DNA from: Mycobacteroides abscessus ATCC 19977
Lineage (GTDB): Bacteria; Actinomycetota; Actinomycetes; Mycobacteriales; Mycobacteriaceae
Assembly: GCF_000069185.1 (NCBI RefSeq)
Contig: NC_010397.1
Span: forward strand, 4,836,001-4,900,000
Length of the DNA: 64,000 nt
Direction of reading: 5' to 3'
Shown here: piece by piece, positions 29,934 to 38,449 of the stretch
Numbering within the stretch: the first letter of the stretch is position 1
Layout of the letters: every line of letters starts with the position of its first letter
Program-made: the position numbers and the translations under genes
Notes under the pieces: generated by a model
What the model was told of the DNA's origin: nothing
Databases searched by the model: none
What the model saw: only the letters and a program-made list of their open reading frames with translations

Positions 29934-30893
29934 ATGTCCGATGAGCGGCTCATCACGATCGTCGTGTTCGACGGCATGAAGCTGCTAGATCTCGCGGGGC
30001 CTGCCGAAGTATTCGCCGAAGCCAACCGGTTCGGCGCCAACTACCGGCTGGTGGTCGCCTCCGTCGACGGCCGCGACGTGTCGACCTCGATCGGATCGCC
30101 GTTCTCCGTCACCGAGACAATCGACTCGATCGAGTGCGCCGATACCGTGTTGGTCGCGGGCGGCGACGTACTGATCGGAAGCCCGCTGAACCCCACTCTG
30201 GTGGCCGCCCTGGCCCAGCTGCAAGCGCGCTGCCGACGCATCGCGTCGATATGCACCGGAGCGTTTCTGCTGGCCCAGGCGGGCATGCTCGACCATCGCC
30301 GGGCCACCACTCATTGGCGCCACACCGGCCTGCTGCAGCGCGCGTTCCCCAACGTCACCGTCGAGCCGGATGCGATATTCGTCCGGGACGCAAATGTTTT
30401 CACCTCGGCCGGGGTTTCCGCGGGCATCGATTTGGCGTTGGCTCTGGTCGAGGATGACCACGGATCGGAGATGGTCCGAGACGTGGCCCGGTCGCTGGTC
30501 GTCTACCTGAAGCGGGCGGGTGGACAGTCCCAGTTCTCTGTCTTCGTAGAGTCCGCCCTGCCCACCGGTTCGGCGCTGCGCCCTGCCACCGACGCAATAG
30601 CCGCCGACCCCGCCGCCGACCACAGCGTCGCCAAGCTAGCGGCACGGGCAGCGCTGAGCGCGCGGCAGCTTACGCGGCTCTTTCATTCTGAATTGGGCAC
30701 CACCCCAGCGCGATACGTGGAGCTCGTCCGCATAGATGCCGCACGTGGCGCCCTGGATGCGGGCAGCACCGTGACCGAGGCCGCCCGGATCGCCGGGTTC
30801 GGGAGCGCCGAAACTCTGCGCCGGGCGTTCGTCAGCGAGCTCGGTGTCTCACCTAAGGCCTACCGCGAACGGTTCCGCACCGCAGCACGCTAG
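29934..30893 (+). CDS. GlxA family AraC-type regulator with DJ-1/PfpI domain
   Basis: The 319-residue protein joins an N-terminal DJ-1/PfpI-type domain (about 1-170, with the nucleophile elbow SICTGAFLLAQAG) to a C-terminal AraC helix-turn-helix pair (about 215-310, ending GVSPKAYRERFR). Such proteins sense small ligands and activate nearby catabolic genes. The ATG at 29934 is used because the upstream extension is low in Met-type signal. It diverges from the HD gene and overlaps the stop of the MBL gene by four bases tail to tail. Confidence 0.88.
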   Translation: MSDERLITIVVFDGMKLLDLAGPAEVFAEANRFGANYRLVVASVDGRDVSTSIGSPFSVTETIDSIECADTVLVAGGDVLIGSPLNPTLVAALAQLQARCRRIASICTGAFLLAQAGMLDHRRATTHWRHTGLLQRAFPNVTVEPDAIFVRDANVFTSAGVSAGIDLALALVEDDHGSEMVRDVARSLVVYLKRAGGQSQFSVFVESALPTGSALRPATDAIAADPAADHSVAKLAARAALSARQLTRLFHSELGTTPARYVELVRIDAARGALDAGSTVTEAARIAGFGSAETLRRAFVSELGVSPKAYRERFRTAAR

Positions 30894-31513
30894 TGGCCGC
30901 GAGCCACCCAATCGTCGTAATGCACGATCTCATCACCGATGGTGGTGGTATCGCCGTGGCCCGTGTAGACCACGGTGTCTTCCGGAAGCGGCCCGAGCCG
31001 TCCCGAAATGGATCGCAGAATCGTCGGGAAATCGGAGAACGATCTGCCCGTGGCACCCGGTCCGCCCTGGAAGAGCGTGTCCCCGGAGAACACCGCTCGC
31101 AGTTCGGGCGCGTACCAGCACACCGAACCCGGGGAGTGCCCCGGGGTATGCAGTGCGTGCAATTCCAGGCCGCCAACCGGCAACACCATATCGTCCTCGA
31201 CGGCACGGAAATCTTTGTCCGGGTGAGTCATTCGCCATAGGACATCATCTGCCGGATGCAGCAGCACCGGCGCATCCAGAGCCTGACTCAGCTCAGGGGC
31301 AACGGTGATGTGGTCATTGTGTCCGTGGGTGCACACCACCGCGACCACATTGCGCCCGCCGACCGCATCGATGATCGGCTGCGCGGAGTGGGCGGCATCG
31401 AAGACCACCACATCATCGCCCTCGCCGACAATCCAAATGTTGTTATCGACTTCCCAACTGCCGCCGTCGAGTTCGAAAGTTCCGCGGGTGATCACCCGCT
31501 CAATTCCACTCAC
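30890..31513 (-). CDS. MBL-fold metallo-hydrolase (glyoxalase II-like)
   Basis: The 207-residue protein has the binuclear metal motif THGHNDH (His63, His65, Asp67, His68), a later HTPGHSPG and GDTLFQGGPGATGR. It matches the glyoxalase-II/Rv2260-type MBL proteins that hydrolyse thioesters. The GTG at 31513 overlaps the stop of the upstream monooxygenase (GTGA), so the two are translationally coupled. A frame running further upstream lies over the monooxygenase and is spurious. Confidence 0.88.
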   Translation of the reverse strand: MSGIERVITRGTFELDGGSWEVDNNIWIVGEGDDVVVFDAAHSAQPIIDAVGGRNVVAVVCTHGHNDHITVAPELSQALDAPVLLHPADDVLWRMTHPDKDFRAVEDDMVLPVGGLELHALHTPGHSPGSVCWYAPELRAVFSGDTLFQGGPGATGRSFSDFPTILRSISGRLGPLPEDTVVYTGHGDTTTIGDEIVHYDDWVARGH

Positions 31514-32766
31514 CCGCTCACCATAGACCCGGGCGTGCCCACGGCGGCCCTGCGGGCGAAGTCCGGTGCGTGCTCCGGCCGTACGCCGATACCGATGAAG
31601 TACGCCGGAAGCACGGTGAGCCACCGGAAACGAGAGATGATCGGCACCAACCAACCAGGGCCACGGAACTTCTTCTCGGTGAGCACCGGATCCACGAGGT
31701 AACGATGCGCGAAGAGCTGTGCGGCCTGGGTGACTACCGCCGGGAACATCCGGCGGCGCTGCACGGCGGCCAGGTCCGCACAGGTGACGCGCTTGCGACG
31801 CAGCGGAGCGGCGAGGATACGGGCTGCCGCGACAGCGTCCTGAACGGCAAGATTGATCCCGACACCACCGAGGCCCGACATCGCGTGGGCCGCATCGCCG
31901 ATGCACAGCAGCCCGTCGGTGTACCAGCGCGACAACCGGTTTACCCGCACATCCAGCAGCTTTACCTCATCCATCGATCCGATCTCACCGGCCACATCCG
32001 TCAATTCCGGCACCACGTCGACGAGATCGCGACGGAATGCCTCCACTCCCCGTGCCCGTAGTCGCGCGTCGTCTCCCTTGCGGATGAACTGCGGAATCTG
32101 CAGGTAGCCCTGACGAGGGATGATCCCCAAGAGCTTTCCGTCTTTGAAGCGCGGAACCAACTCCTCGCCGATTCCCGGAACGCGCGGGGCACGGAACCAC
32201 CAGATATCGGTTCCCACGGAGAATTCGCGGGGCACAAGGCCGGCCTCCTGACGGCAAAGCGACCAGCGCCCGTCGCACACGAGTGTCAGATCCGCGCGTA
32301 GCTCACCGGCTCCGCCCGGACTCTCATAGCGCACCCCGGCCACCCGGCCGCACTCGTCCCATATCAAGCCCGTCACCTCGTGCCGCATACGGAGGTTGAA
32401 ATCCGGCTCCTCGCTTCCCACCTCGGCCAACATGTCCAGCAGATCCCACTGCGGCACCATGGCGATATAGGGGTGCGGGGTGCGCAACCGGGTGAGGTCG
32501 GCCATCACAATCTGCTCGCCGTCAGGCCTGGTCACTCTCATCCGCTGCAGCTTTGTGTGGGGCAGCTTGTCGAATCGATCGAAGAGACCCAACTCGTCGA
32601 GCAACCGCAGGGTGGACGGGTGCACGGTGTCGCCGCGGAAGTCCCGCAGAAAATCGCCGTGCTTCTCCAACACGACGACCTCTACCCCGGCCCGGGCGAG
32701 GAGCAGACCGGCGAATATGCCCGCCGGACCGCCACCCACCACGACACATGTCGTCTTCTCGCTCAT
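31510..32766 (-). CDS. FAD-dependent aromatic monooxygenase-like protein
   Basis: The 418-residue protein has the class A flavin monooxygenase signatures: VVVGGGPAGIFAG (FAD ADP part), a central VCDGRWSLCR where most members read DG-x-x-S-x-x-R, and CIGDAAHAMSGLGGVG (second FAD motif). It would hydroxylate an aromatic or polyketide-type ring using NAD(P)H; the substrate is unknown. It is coupled to the MBL hydrolase and diverges from a double-headed TetR regulator, the probable controller. Confidence 0.88.
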   Translation of the reverse strand: MSEKTTCVVVGGGPAGIFAGLLLARAGVEVVVLEKHGDFLRDFRGDTVHPSTLRLLDELGLFDRFDKLPHTKLQRMRVTRPDGEQIVMADLTRLRTPHPYIAMVPQWDLLDMLAEVGSEEPDFNLRMRHEVTGLIWDECGRVAGVRYESPGGAGELRADLTLVCDGRWSLCRQEAGLVPREFSVGTDIWWFRAPRVPGIGEELVPRFKDGKLLGIIPRQGYLQIPQFIRKGDDARLRARGVEAFRRDLVDVVPELTDVAGEIGSMDEVKLLDVRVNRLSRWYTDGLLCIGDAAHAMSGLGGVGINLAVQDAVAAARILAAPLRRKRVTCADLAAVQRRRMFPAVVTQAAQLFAHRYLVDPVLTEKKFRGPGWLVPIISRFRWLTVLPAYFIGIGVRPEHAPDFARRAAVGTPGSMVSG

Positions 32767-32797
32767 CTTCTCGCCCCTCTCATGTATTCATCGACCG

Positions 32798-32808
32798 TTG
32801 AAATTCAA
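32798..32808. promoter_or_regulatory. Small palindrome between monooxygenase and TetR
   Basis: TTGAAATTCAA is a perfect 5-base inverted repeat around one base in the 91-base divergent promoter region; TGTATT (32783) and AATACA (32808) flank it. It is a candidate TetR site with weak support. Confidence 0.35.
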
Positions 32809-32857
32809 ATACAGATTACATTTAATGGAGTTCCACGTCTAGCGGTATCATCGCGCT

Positions 32858-33679
32858 GTGACCTCAGCAAAGACAGGTACCCCGGTGACCGAGGACCTGG
32901 TGAACGCGGCGCTGCAGGCTGCGCACGCGCTCGGCAAGGACGTCGCGGACGTCCCGCTGGTGGAAGTCGCCCGCGCCGCCGGAGTGTCCCGAAGTACGCT
33001 GTTGCGCCGGCTGGGCGGCACGCGGCAGGCGCTGGACGCCGCCGTCCGCGAGACCGGCGTCGATCCGGGCGGGCGCGCGCCTGTGCGAGAACGCGCCACT
33101 GTCGCCGCCGCCGAACTAATCGATGAGCGCGGTTTGGCGGCAGTGACACTGGAAGCCGTGGCAACCCAAGCGGATTGCTCGGTGCACAGCCTCTACGCCG
33201 CTTTCGGCGGTCGCGACGAGCTACTGCGCGCCACCTTCGACCGATTTGGGCCCATCGTCGATATCGAGGACACCGTGGGCGACTCCTCAGTGGGCACCGA
33301 GGAAAAGCTCCATCGCATCTACCAACGCCTCGTCCAAGCTTTCAGTCAGAAGCCGCGGGTCATGCCCGCCATGTATGCCGAGATCATGGCCCGCCCTTTC
33401 GACCCATCGGTGCGCAAGCTCATCGAACACAACGCACCGCGCATGCTCGGCAGCGTTGGACTATGGCTGTCCGGCGAGATTGCCGCTGGCCGCATTCGCG
33501 ACCTACCGGTGACCGTGCTGACACAGCAACTGCTCGCACCTGTCGTTATGCACACGGCCCTTCGTCCCGCGGCCGAGGGCGTCCTCGGGCTGGAACTCCC
33601 AGACATCCAGGAAGTCTGCAAGATTTTCGCCGACGCCTTCCTCCACGGCGTTCGCGTACCGGAGCCACCACGTGGCTAG
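32858..33679 (+). CDS. TetR family regulator with two tandem helix-turn-helix regions
   Basis: The 273-residue protein is longer than usual. Residues about 14-68 look like a first TetR-type DNA-binding head (VEVARAAGVSRSTLLRRLGG) and residues about 76-128 like a second, canonical one (LEAVATQADCSVHSLYAAFG). A single C-terminal ligand domain follows. Double heads occur in some actinobacteria but are uncommon. It diverges from the monooxygenase operon and is followed nine bases later by a patatin gene. Confidence 0.85.
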   Translation: MTSAKTGTPVTEDLVNAALQAAHALGKDVADVPLVEVARAAGVSRSTLLRRLGGTRQALDAAVRETGVDPGGRAPVRERATVAAAELIDERGLAAVTLEAVATQADCSVHSLYAAFGGRDELLRATFDRFGPIVDIEDTVGDSSVGTEEKLHRIYQRLVQAFSQKPRVMPAMYAEIMARPFDPSVRKLIEHNAPRMLGSVGLWLSGEIAAGRIRDLPVTVLTQQLLAPVVMHTALRPAAEGVLGLELPDIQEVCKIFADAFLHGVRVPEPPRG

Positions 33680-33688
33680 TGTTGTTCT

Positions 33689-34534
33689 ATGACAACGGCG
33701 TTCGTGCTGTCCGGTGGTGCCAGCCTGGGCTCGATTCAAGTAGGCATGCTGCTCGCCTTGGCAGAGGCGGGTATCGCCCCCGACCTGATCGTCGGAACAT
33801 CCGTCGGCGCCCTCAACGGCGGATGGATATCCTCGCGCCCCGACATCGACGGCATCAACGGTCTGGCCGACTTATGGCGATCGCTATCGCGCAAAGACGT
33901 TTTTCCCACGAATCTCTCGGTGGGATTCCTGGGCTTCATCGGCCAACGCCAGAGTCTGGTATCCGATTCCGGCCTTCGACGGCTCCTCAAGGAACACTTG
34001 CTGTTTCGCCGTCTTGAAGATGCACCCATACCATTGCACGTCGTAGCTACGGACGTACTCACCGGCAAAGACGTCCTGCTGTCCGGCGGAGATCCGATCG
34101 ACGCCATCGCAGCCAGTGCCGCCGTACCCGCAGTGTTGCCGCCGGTGCGAATCGACGGGCGCGACCTCATGGACGGCGGCGTGGTCAACAACACCCCGCT
34201 CTCGCACGCCGTGGCACTGGGCGCCACCGAGATCTGGGTGCTACCCACCGGATATGCCTGCGCCCTCACGGAAACACCCAGGGGTGCAGTACCCATGGCA
34301 TTACATGCGATGACCCTGGCCATCAATCAGCGCCTGGTTGCCGATGTGAACCGCTTCGAGGGCAGCGTCGACCTGCGCGTGGTTCCGGGGCTGTGCCCGG
34401 TCCGTACGTCACCGGCAGACTTCTCACACGCCGATGAGCTGATCGGTCGCGCACACGAGCAGACGCGCAGGTGGCTGCTCATGCCCAGGTTCAAAATCAA
34501 TCAGGCCGATCTGCTCGAACACCACCACGGCTGA
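33689..34534 (+). CDS. Patatin-like phospholipase
   Basis: The 281-residue protein has oxyanion loop SGGASLGS (8-15), nucleophile Ser38 in GTSVG and Asp162 in MDGGVVNN. It differs clearly from the patatin at 26725 and lacks its Pro/Glu linker. It starts nine bases after the double-headed TetR gene, suggesting co-transcription. Lipid substrate unknown. Confidence 0.88.
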   Translation: MTTAFVLSGGASLGSIQVGMLLALAEAGIAPDLIVGTSVGALNGGWISSRPDIDGINGLADLWRSLSRKDVFPTNLSVGFLGFIGQRQSLVSDSGLRRLLKEHLLFRRLEDAPIPLHVVATDVLTGKDVLLSGGDPIDAIAASAAVPAVLPPVRIDGRDLMDGGVVNNTPLSHAVALGATEIWVLPTGYACALTETPRGAVPMALHAMTLAINQRLVADVNRFEGSVDLRVVPGLCPVRTSPADFSHADELIGRAHEQTRRWLLMPRFKINQADLLEHHHG

Positions 34535-34555
34535 GTGCCGACTAGGGTGACCCGC

Positions 34556-35269
34556 ATGGAGCTTTACGATGTCATGCGCACCACCTTCGCAGCACGTGAG
34601 TTCACCAGAGATCCCCTGCCCGACAACGTATTAGACCGAATCCTCGACAACGCGCGGTTCGCGCCCAGCGGGGGCAACCGGCAGGCCGGTCACGTCATCG
34701 TGGTCAAAGACCCGGCCACGCGGGAGAGCCTGGTCGAGGCGACGAAGCCGGGCGCGCGCCGTTATTTCGCCCAGGTCGTGGCCGGTGAGTCACCATAGAA
34801 TCCGGTCAGCCCCACCCGGGTAGACCCCGAGACCATCGCCGCGACTGTGGTACCCGAATCGGTGGCCGCACCGCTGCGCACGGCCGGGGCCGTCCTTGTC
34901 GTATGCGTAGATCTGCGGTTGGTCGCCGCCGTGGACCAGGATTTGGAACGCGTGGGGGTGGTCGGCGGAGCCTCTATCTATCCGCTGGTGTGGAACATCC
35001 TGTTGGCGGCGCGAGCAGAAGGTTACGGCGGCGCCCTCACCACCATGGCGGTGGCCGAGGAACCGAAGGTGCGAGAGCTCCTCGGGATCCCCGACACCTA
35101 CGCTGTCGCCGCGGTGCTGCCGATCGGTAAACCGGTCAAACAGCTGACGCGGCTGCGGCGCAACCGCGCCGCAGAATTCGTCACCCGCGAGCGCTTTGAC
35201 GGCCCACCCTGGCGGACCACTACCGGGGAACATCACTCGGAATCGCCCCGATATCCGAGATCACACTGA
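34556..35269 (+). pseudogene. Nitroreductase family protein interrupted by an in-frame TAG
   Basis: From ATG 34556 the protein reads MELYDVMRTTFAAREF and FAPSGGNRQAGHV, the FMN-binding start of nitroreductases, and hits TAG at 34796-34798 after GES-Pro. The same frame then continues NPVSPTRVDPE... to 35269, with the later IYPLVWNILLAARAEGYGGALTT of the family. Most homologues have Trp at the stop (GE-x-PWNP), so one TGG-to-TAG change explains it. Without the stop the protein would have about 237 residues. It could be a true nonsense mutation or a base-call error. Confidence 0.85.
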
Positions 35270-35335
35270 TTTCCCCAGGCAACATCATGTTTGATCGAAT
35301 GGACGTGCCAGTCAGCGATCTGAAACGAGCAACCC

Positions 35336-36061
35336 GTGAACGCACAGGACGAACCGGCCACCACACCGGATGAAACGGATATCGCCATATCCAAGGAGAC
35401 GAACGACCAAGCTCCGGTGCTGATCACCGCGACAGGCCTTGGGGTGGATGGGGAGCACGGTCCGCTCTTCTCGGGCATCGGACTCGAACTCACCTCCGGC
35501 TTTCATGCCATTCAGATGCCCGGTGGGCCGGCCCAGCATTGTCTGCTACTCACGCTGGCGGGCCGGCTCAAAGCAAGCCACGGCACCGTCAACGTGATGG
35601 GCGACACCGAGCCGCGTGCGATCCGCCGGCATTGCGCCATTGCCGCGTTCGCCGATATCGATGAGCTCGAAGAAACCGTGACGGTCCAGACGGTGCTCGC
35701 CGAGCAGCGCCGCTGGCTGGCGCCGTGGTTCTCCCGGGTTCCGGCCGATACGGGACGCGACAAGCTAGACGAAGTGTTCGGTGAACTCCCGCCTCCTTCG
35801 GGCGAGACATTCATCGTCGAACTTTCCGATCTCGATTTGTTTCTCCTGCGCATCACGCTGGCGCTGCTTTCGGACCGGCCCATCCTTGTGGTGGGCGACC
35901 TGGAGCAGGTGCGTGACAACGCACGCCGGACATTGGCGGTCGAACGGCTCGGAGTCATCGCCCAGAACCGCACCGTCGTCGTCGGAGTGACCAACCCGTT
36001 GGGCACCGACGCGCCCGTCCACGACTTGCACGACCACCGCATCCTCACCGGGAGGGACTGA
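35336..36061 (+). CDS. Degenerate ABC ATPase-like protein
   Basis: The 241-residue protein follows the shape of an ABC nucleotide-binding domain (strand-rich start, ...LTLAGRLKASHGTVNVMGD after the P-loop position), but the P-loop reads MPGGPAQHC, without the Lys-Ser/Thr of Walker A, and no LSGGQ signature is present. The Walker B position reads PILVVGDLEQ. ATP hydrolysis is therefore unlikely. It is followed three bases later by a YhgE/Pip membrane protein, so it probably forms the cytoplasmic partner of that protein. Confidence 0.7.
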   Translation: MNAQDEPATTPDETDIAISKETNDQAPVLITATGLGVDGEHGPLFSGIGLELTSGFHAIQMPGGPAQHCLLLTLAGRLKASHGTVNVMGDTEPRAIRRHCAIAAFADIDELEETVTVQTVLAEQRRWLAPWFSRVPADTGRDKLDEVFGELPPPSGETFIVELSDLDLFLLRITLALLSDRPILVVGDLEQVRDNARRTLAVERLGVIAQNRTVVVGVTNPLGTDAPVHDLHDHRILTGRD

Positions 36062-36064
36062 TTC

Positions 36065-38011
36065 ATGCTCGCTGGACTCGCATTCGGTTCGGAGATAAAG
36101 CGTTTCGGGCGCAGCCGCATGACACGCGCCGCGATCGTGGTTCTCATGCTGCTCCCGCTGGTATACGGCGCGCTCTATTTGTGGGCGTACTGGGACCCGT
36201 TCGGTCACGTGAACAAGATGCCTGTCGCGCTGGTCAACGCCGACAAGGGCGCCACCGTGTCGGGCCAACACGTCAACATCGGTGAGGAAATCTCCAAGAG
36301 CCTGACTGCCGACGGCAGCATGGACTGGCACGTCCTCAGTCTCGACGAGGCACGCAGCGGCGTCGATCACGGCAACTACTACTTCATGCTGGAACTGCCG
36401 CCCGACTTCAGCGAGGCCATCGCCTCACCGCTGACCGGAGAACCCAAACAAGCCAATCTGGTTGCCGTCTACAACGACGCCAACAACTACATCTCGTCGA
36501 GCATCGGCCGCACCGCCATCGATCAGGTGCTCAACGCCGTTTCGACCCGCATCTCCGGGCAGGCCGTCAATCAGGTGCTTTCCGTGGTGGTCTCGTCCGG
36601 TGCCGGCATTCAGCAGGCCGCCGACGGTGCCCGGCAGCTGGCCGATGGCGCGGCCAAGGTCGATGACGGCGCCGGGCAACTGGCCACCGGACTGCACACC
36701 GCACGGCCGGGATCTGCTCAACTCGCCACCGGGGCCAAGCAGCTCTCCGACGGCATCAACCAGGCCACCGATCCGCTGCTCACCGTCACCAAAGCCGTCG
36801 CGAACATTGGCGGAAGCACCGACAAACTGCAGCAGGGGGCCGAGGCCCTCCGGCAGGCCAACGATCAAATCGACGGCATCGCCAAGGCCCAGGACAGCGC
36901 CGCCAATGCGCTCACCGCTGTGATCGACCAGCTTGCCGGGCGCCAGGATCCGGCCGCGAACACGTTGCGTGGGATACAGGATCAGTTGCGAGAGCATCAG
37001 TTCACGCCCCAAGTCCGCCAGCAGCTGACCGATGCGGAGAACGCGTCCATCGCGATGACCGAGACCTTGCGCGGGCCCGGCAGCCCCTTGAAGTCCGCGC
37101 TCGATCAGGTCGGCGGCAAGGGACAGGAACTCACCAACAAACTCACCCAGCTGCGTAACGGTGCGCAGCAGCTCGCTACCGGGAACGCCCAGCTGTCCAG
37201 TGGCATAGCAAAAATGGATGATGGTGCACAGCAATTGAAATCGGGGACCGCGCAACTACGCTCCGGTTCTGCCGAACTGGCCACCAAGCTGACCGATGGT
37301 GCCAAACAGGTGCCCACCTGGAGCAATCAGCAAAAGAACGCCATCGCCGACACCATCGGCGGCCCGGTGCACCTGGAGACCGCGCACGAGAACGCCGCGC
37401 CCAACTTCGGCACCGGCATGGCACCCTTCTTCGTTACACTCGCCTTGTTTTTCGGGGCGCTGGTGCTGTGGATGATTCTGCGGCCCTTGCAGACTCGCGC
37501 CATTGCCGCCGAGGTACTCCCCCTCCGCGTGGCCTTGTCCAGTTATCTGCCCGCCGCCACGATCGGGATATTCCAGGCCATCATTCTGTACTGCGTAGTG
37601 CGCTTCGCCCTTGGCATGCATGCGGCGCACCCGGTCGCGATGCTCGGCTTCATGGTGCTGATCTCCTTCGCCTTCGTCGCCGCAACCCAAGCGATCAACG
37701 CTCTGGTAGGTCCGGCAGTCGGCCGCGTACTGCTCATGGCATTACTGATGCTGCAACTGGTCAGCGCCGGCGGTATGTACCCGGTGGAGACCACCTCGAG
37801 ACCGTTCCAGATTCTTCACAAATACGACCCCATGACATATGGCGTCAATGGATTACGCCAGCTGATCCTGGGCGGTATCGATGGCCGGCTTTGGCAGGCC
37901 GTGATCACGCTGCTGTTCATTCTGCTGGGCGGGCTGCTCATCACCAGTCTGTCGGCGCGACGCAATCAGCTGTGGAATCTCACCCGGCTGCTACCGTCTA
38001 TCAAGATGTAG
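36065..38011 (+). CDS. YhgE/Pip family membrane protein
   Basis: The 648-residue protein has one N-terminal membrane segment (about 20-42), a large outside region with long helical repeats rich in Ala, Gln and Gly (about 175-430, GARQLADGAAKVDDGAGQLA pattern), and five to six C-terminal membrane segments of ABC-2 type (about 455-640). This is the YhgE/Pip layout, related to phage-infection protein and to ESX-type secretion accessory permeases. Its direct partner is the degenerate ABC protein three bases upstream. Function is not established. Confidence 0.88.
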   Translation: MLAGLAFGSEIKRFGRSRMTRAAIVVLMLLPLVYGALYLWAYWDPFGHVNKMPVALVNADKGATVSGQHVNIGEEISKSLTADGSMDWHVLSLDEARSGVDHGNYYFMLELPPDFSEAIASPLTGEPKQANLVAVYNDANNYISSSIGRTAIDQVLNAVSTRISGQAVNQVLSVVVSSGAGIQQAADGARQLADGAAKVDDGAGQLATGLHTARPGSAQLATGAKQLSDGINQATDPLLTVTKAVANIGGSTDKLQQGAEALRQANDQIDGIAKAQDSAANALTAVIDQLAGRQDPAANTLRGIQDQLREHQFTPQVRQQLTDAENASIAMTETLRGPGSPLKSALDQVGGKGQELTNKLTQLRNGAQQLATGNAQLSSGIAKMDDGAQQLKSGTAQLRSGSAELATKLTDGAKQVPTWSNQQKNAIADTIGGPVHLETAHENAAPNFGTGMAPFFVTLALFFGALVLWMILRPLQTRAIAAEVLPLRVALSSYLPAATIGIFQAIILYCVVRFALGMHAAHPVAMLGFMVLISFAFVAATQAINALVGPAVGRVLLMALLMLQLVSAGGMYPVETTSRPFQILHKYDPMTYGVNGLRQLILGGIDGRLWQAVITLLFILLGGLLITSLSARRNQLWNLTRLLPSIKM

Positions 38012-38315
38012 CTTGCTCGGACACCACGGTCCGACGCCGAGACCTCGTCATGGCGAGGCGGCGCTCGCGGGTCGTCATCGCGCCCCAAACACCGTGTGGT
38101 TCATCAGTTCTTATCGCGTGGGCCGCGCAATGCGCGCGTACGGGGCACTCGTTGCAGATCTGCTTCGCCTGCACCTCGTACTGTTTACGCAGGGCGCCGC
38201 GTTGAGTTTCGGCGTAGTAGAAGATATCCGTCGAGACTCCGCGGCAGGCCGCTTTCATCTGCCACTCAAGCTCGTCCAACCCCGCTGCCGCGCCGCGAAA
38301 CTTCGGTCGTGTCAT
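38001..38315 (-). CDS. WhiB family iron-sulfur regulator
   Basis: The 104-residue protein has the four cluster Cys (Cys24, Cys54, Cys57, Cys63; the CNECPVRAHC part is clear) and the turn motif GVWGAM followed by a basic C-terminus (RERRLAMTRSRRR). WhiB proteins bind a 4Fe-4S cluster and modify sigma-A dependent transcription. The ATG at 38315 follows CTGGAGC; a longer frame adds an unlikely leader. Its end overlaps the YhgE/Pip stop by eleven bases. The specific WhiB type cannot be given. Confidence 0.9.
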   Translation of the reverse strand: MTRPKFRGAAAGLDELEWQMKAACRGVSTDIFYYAETQRGALRKQYEVQAKQICNECPVRAHCAAHAIRTDEPHGVWGAMTTRERRLAMTRSRRRTVVSEQATS

Positions 38316-38449
38316 AGCGTTGCTCCAGACCGCTTGCAAGCATTCGGGTGCGTCGATGCCATCCGCATCCACCGAGTCTGGAACCGCAGACCGCCCATAC
38401 GCGATAGCCACTGTGGACAAATCGCGCCAAGAATTTGATCAGACTGGCT

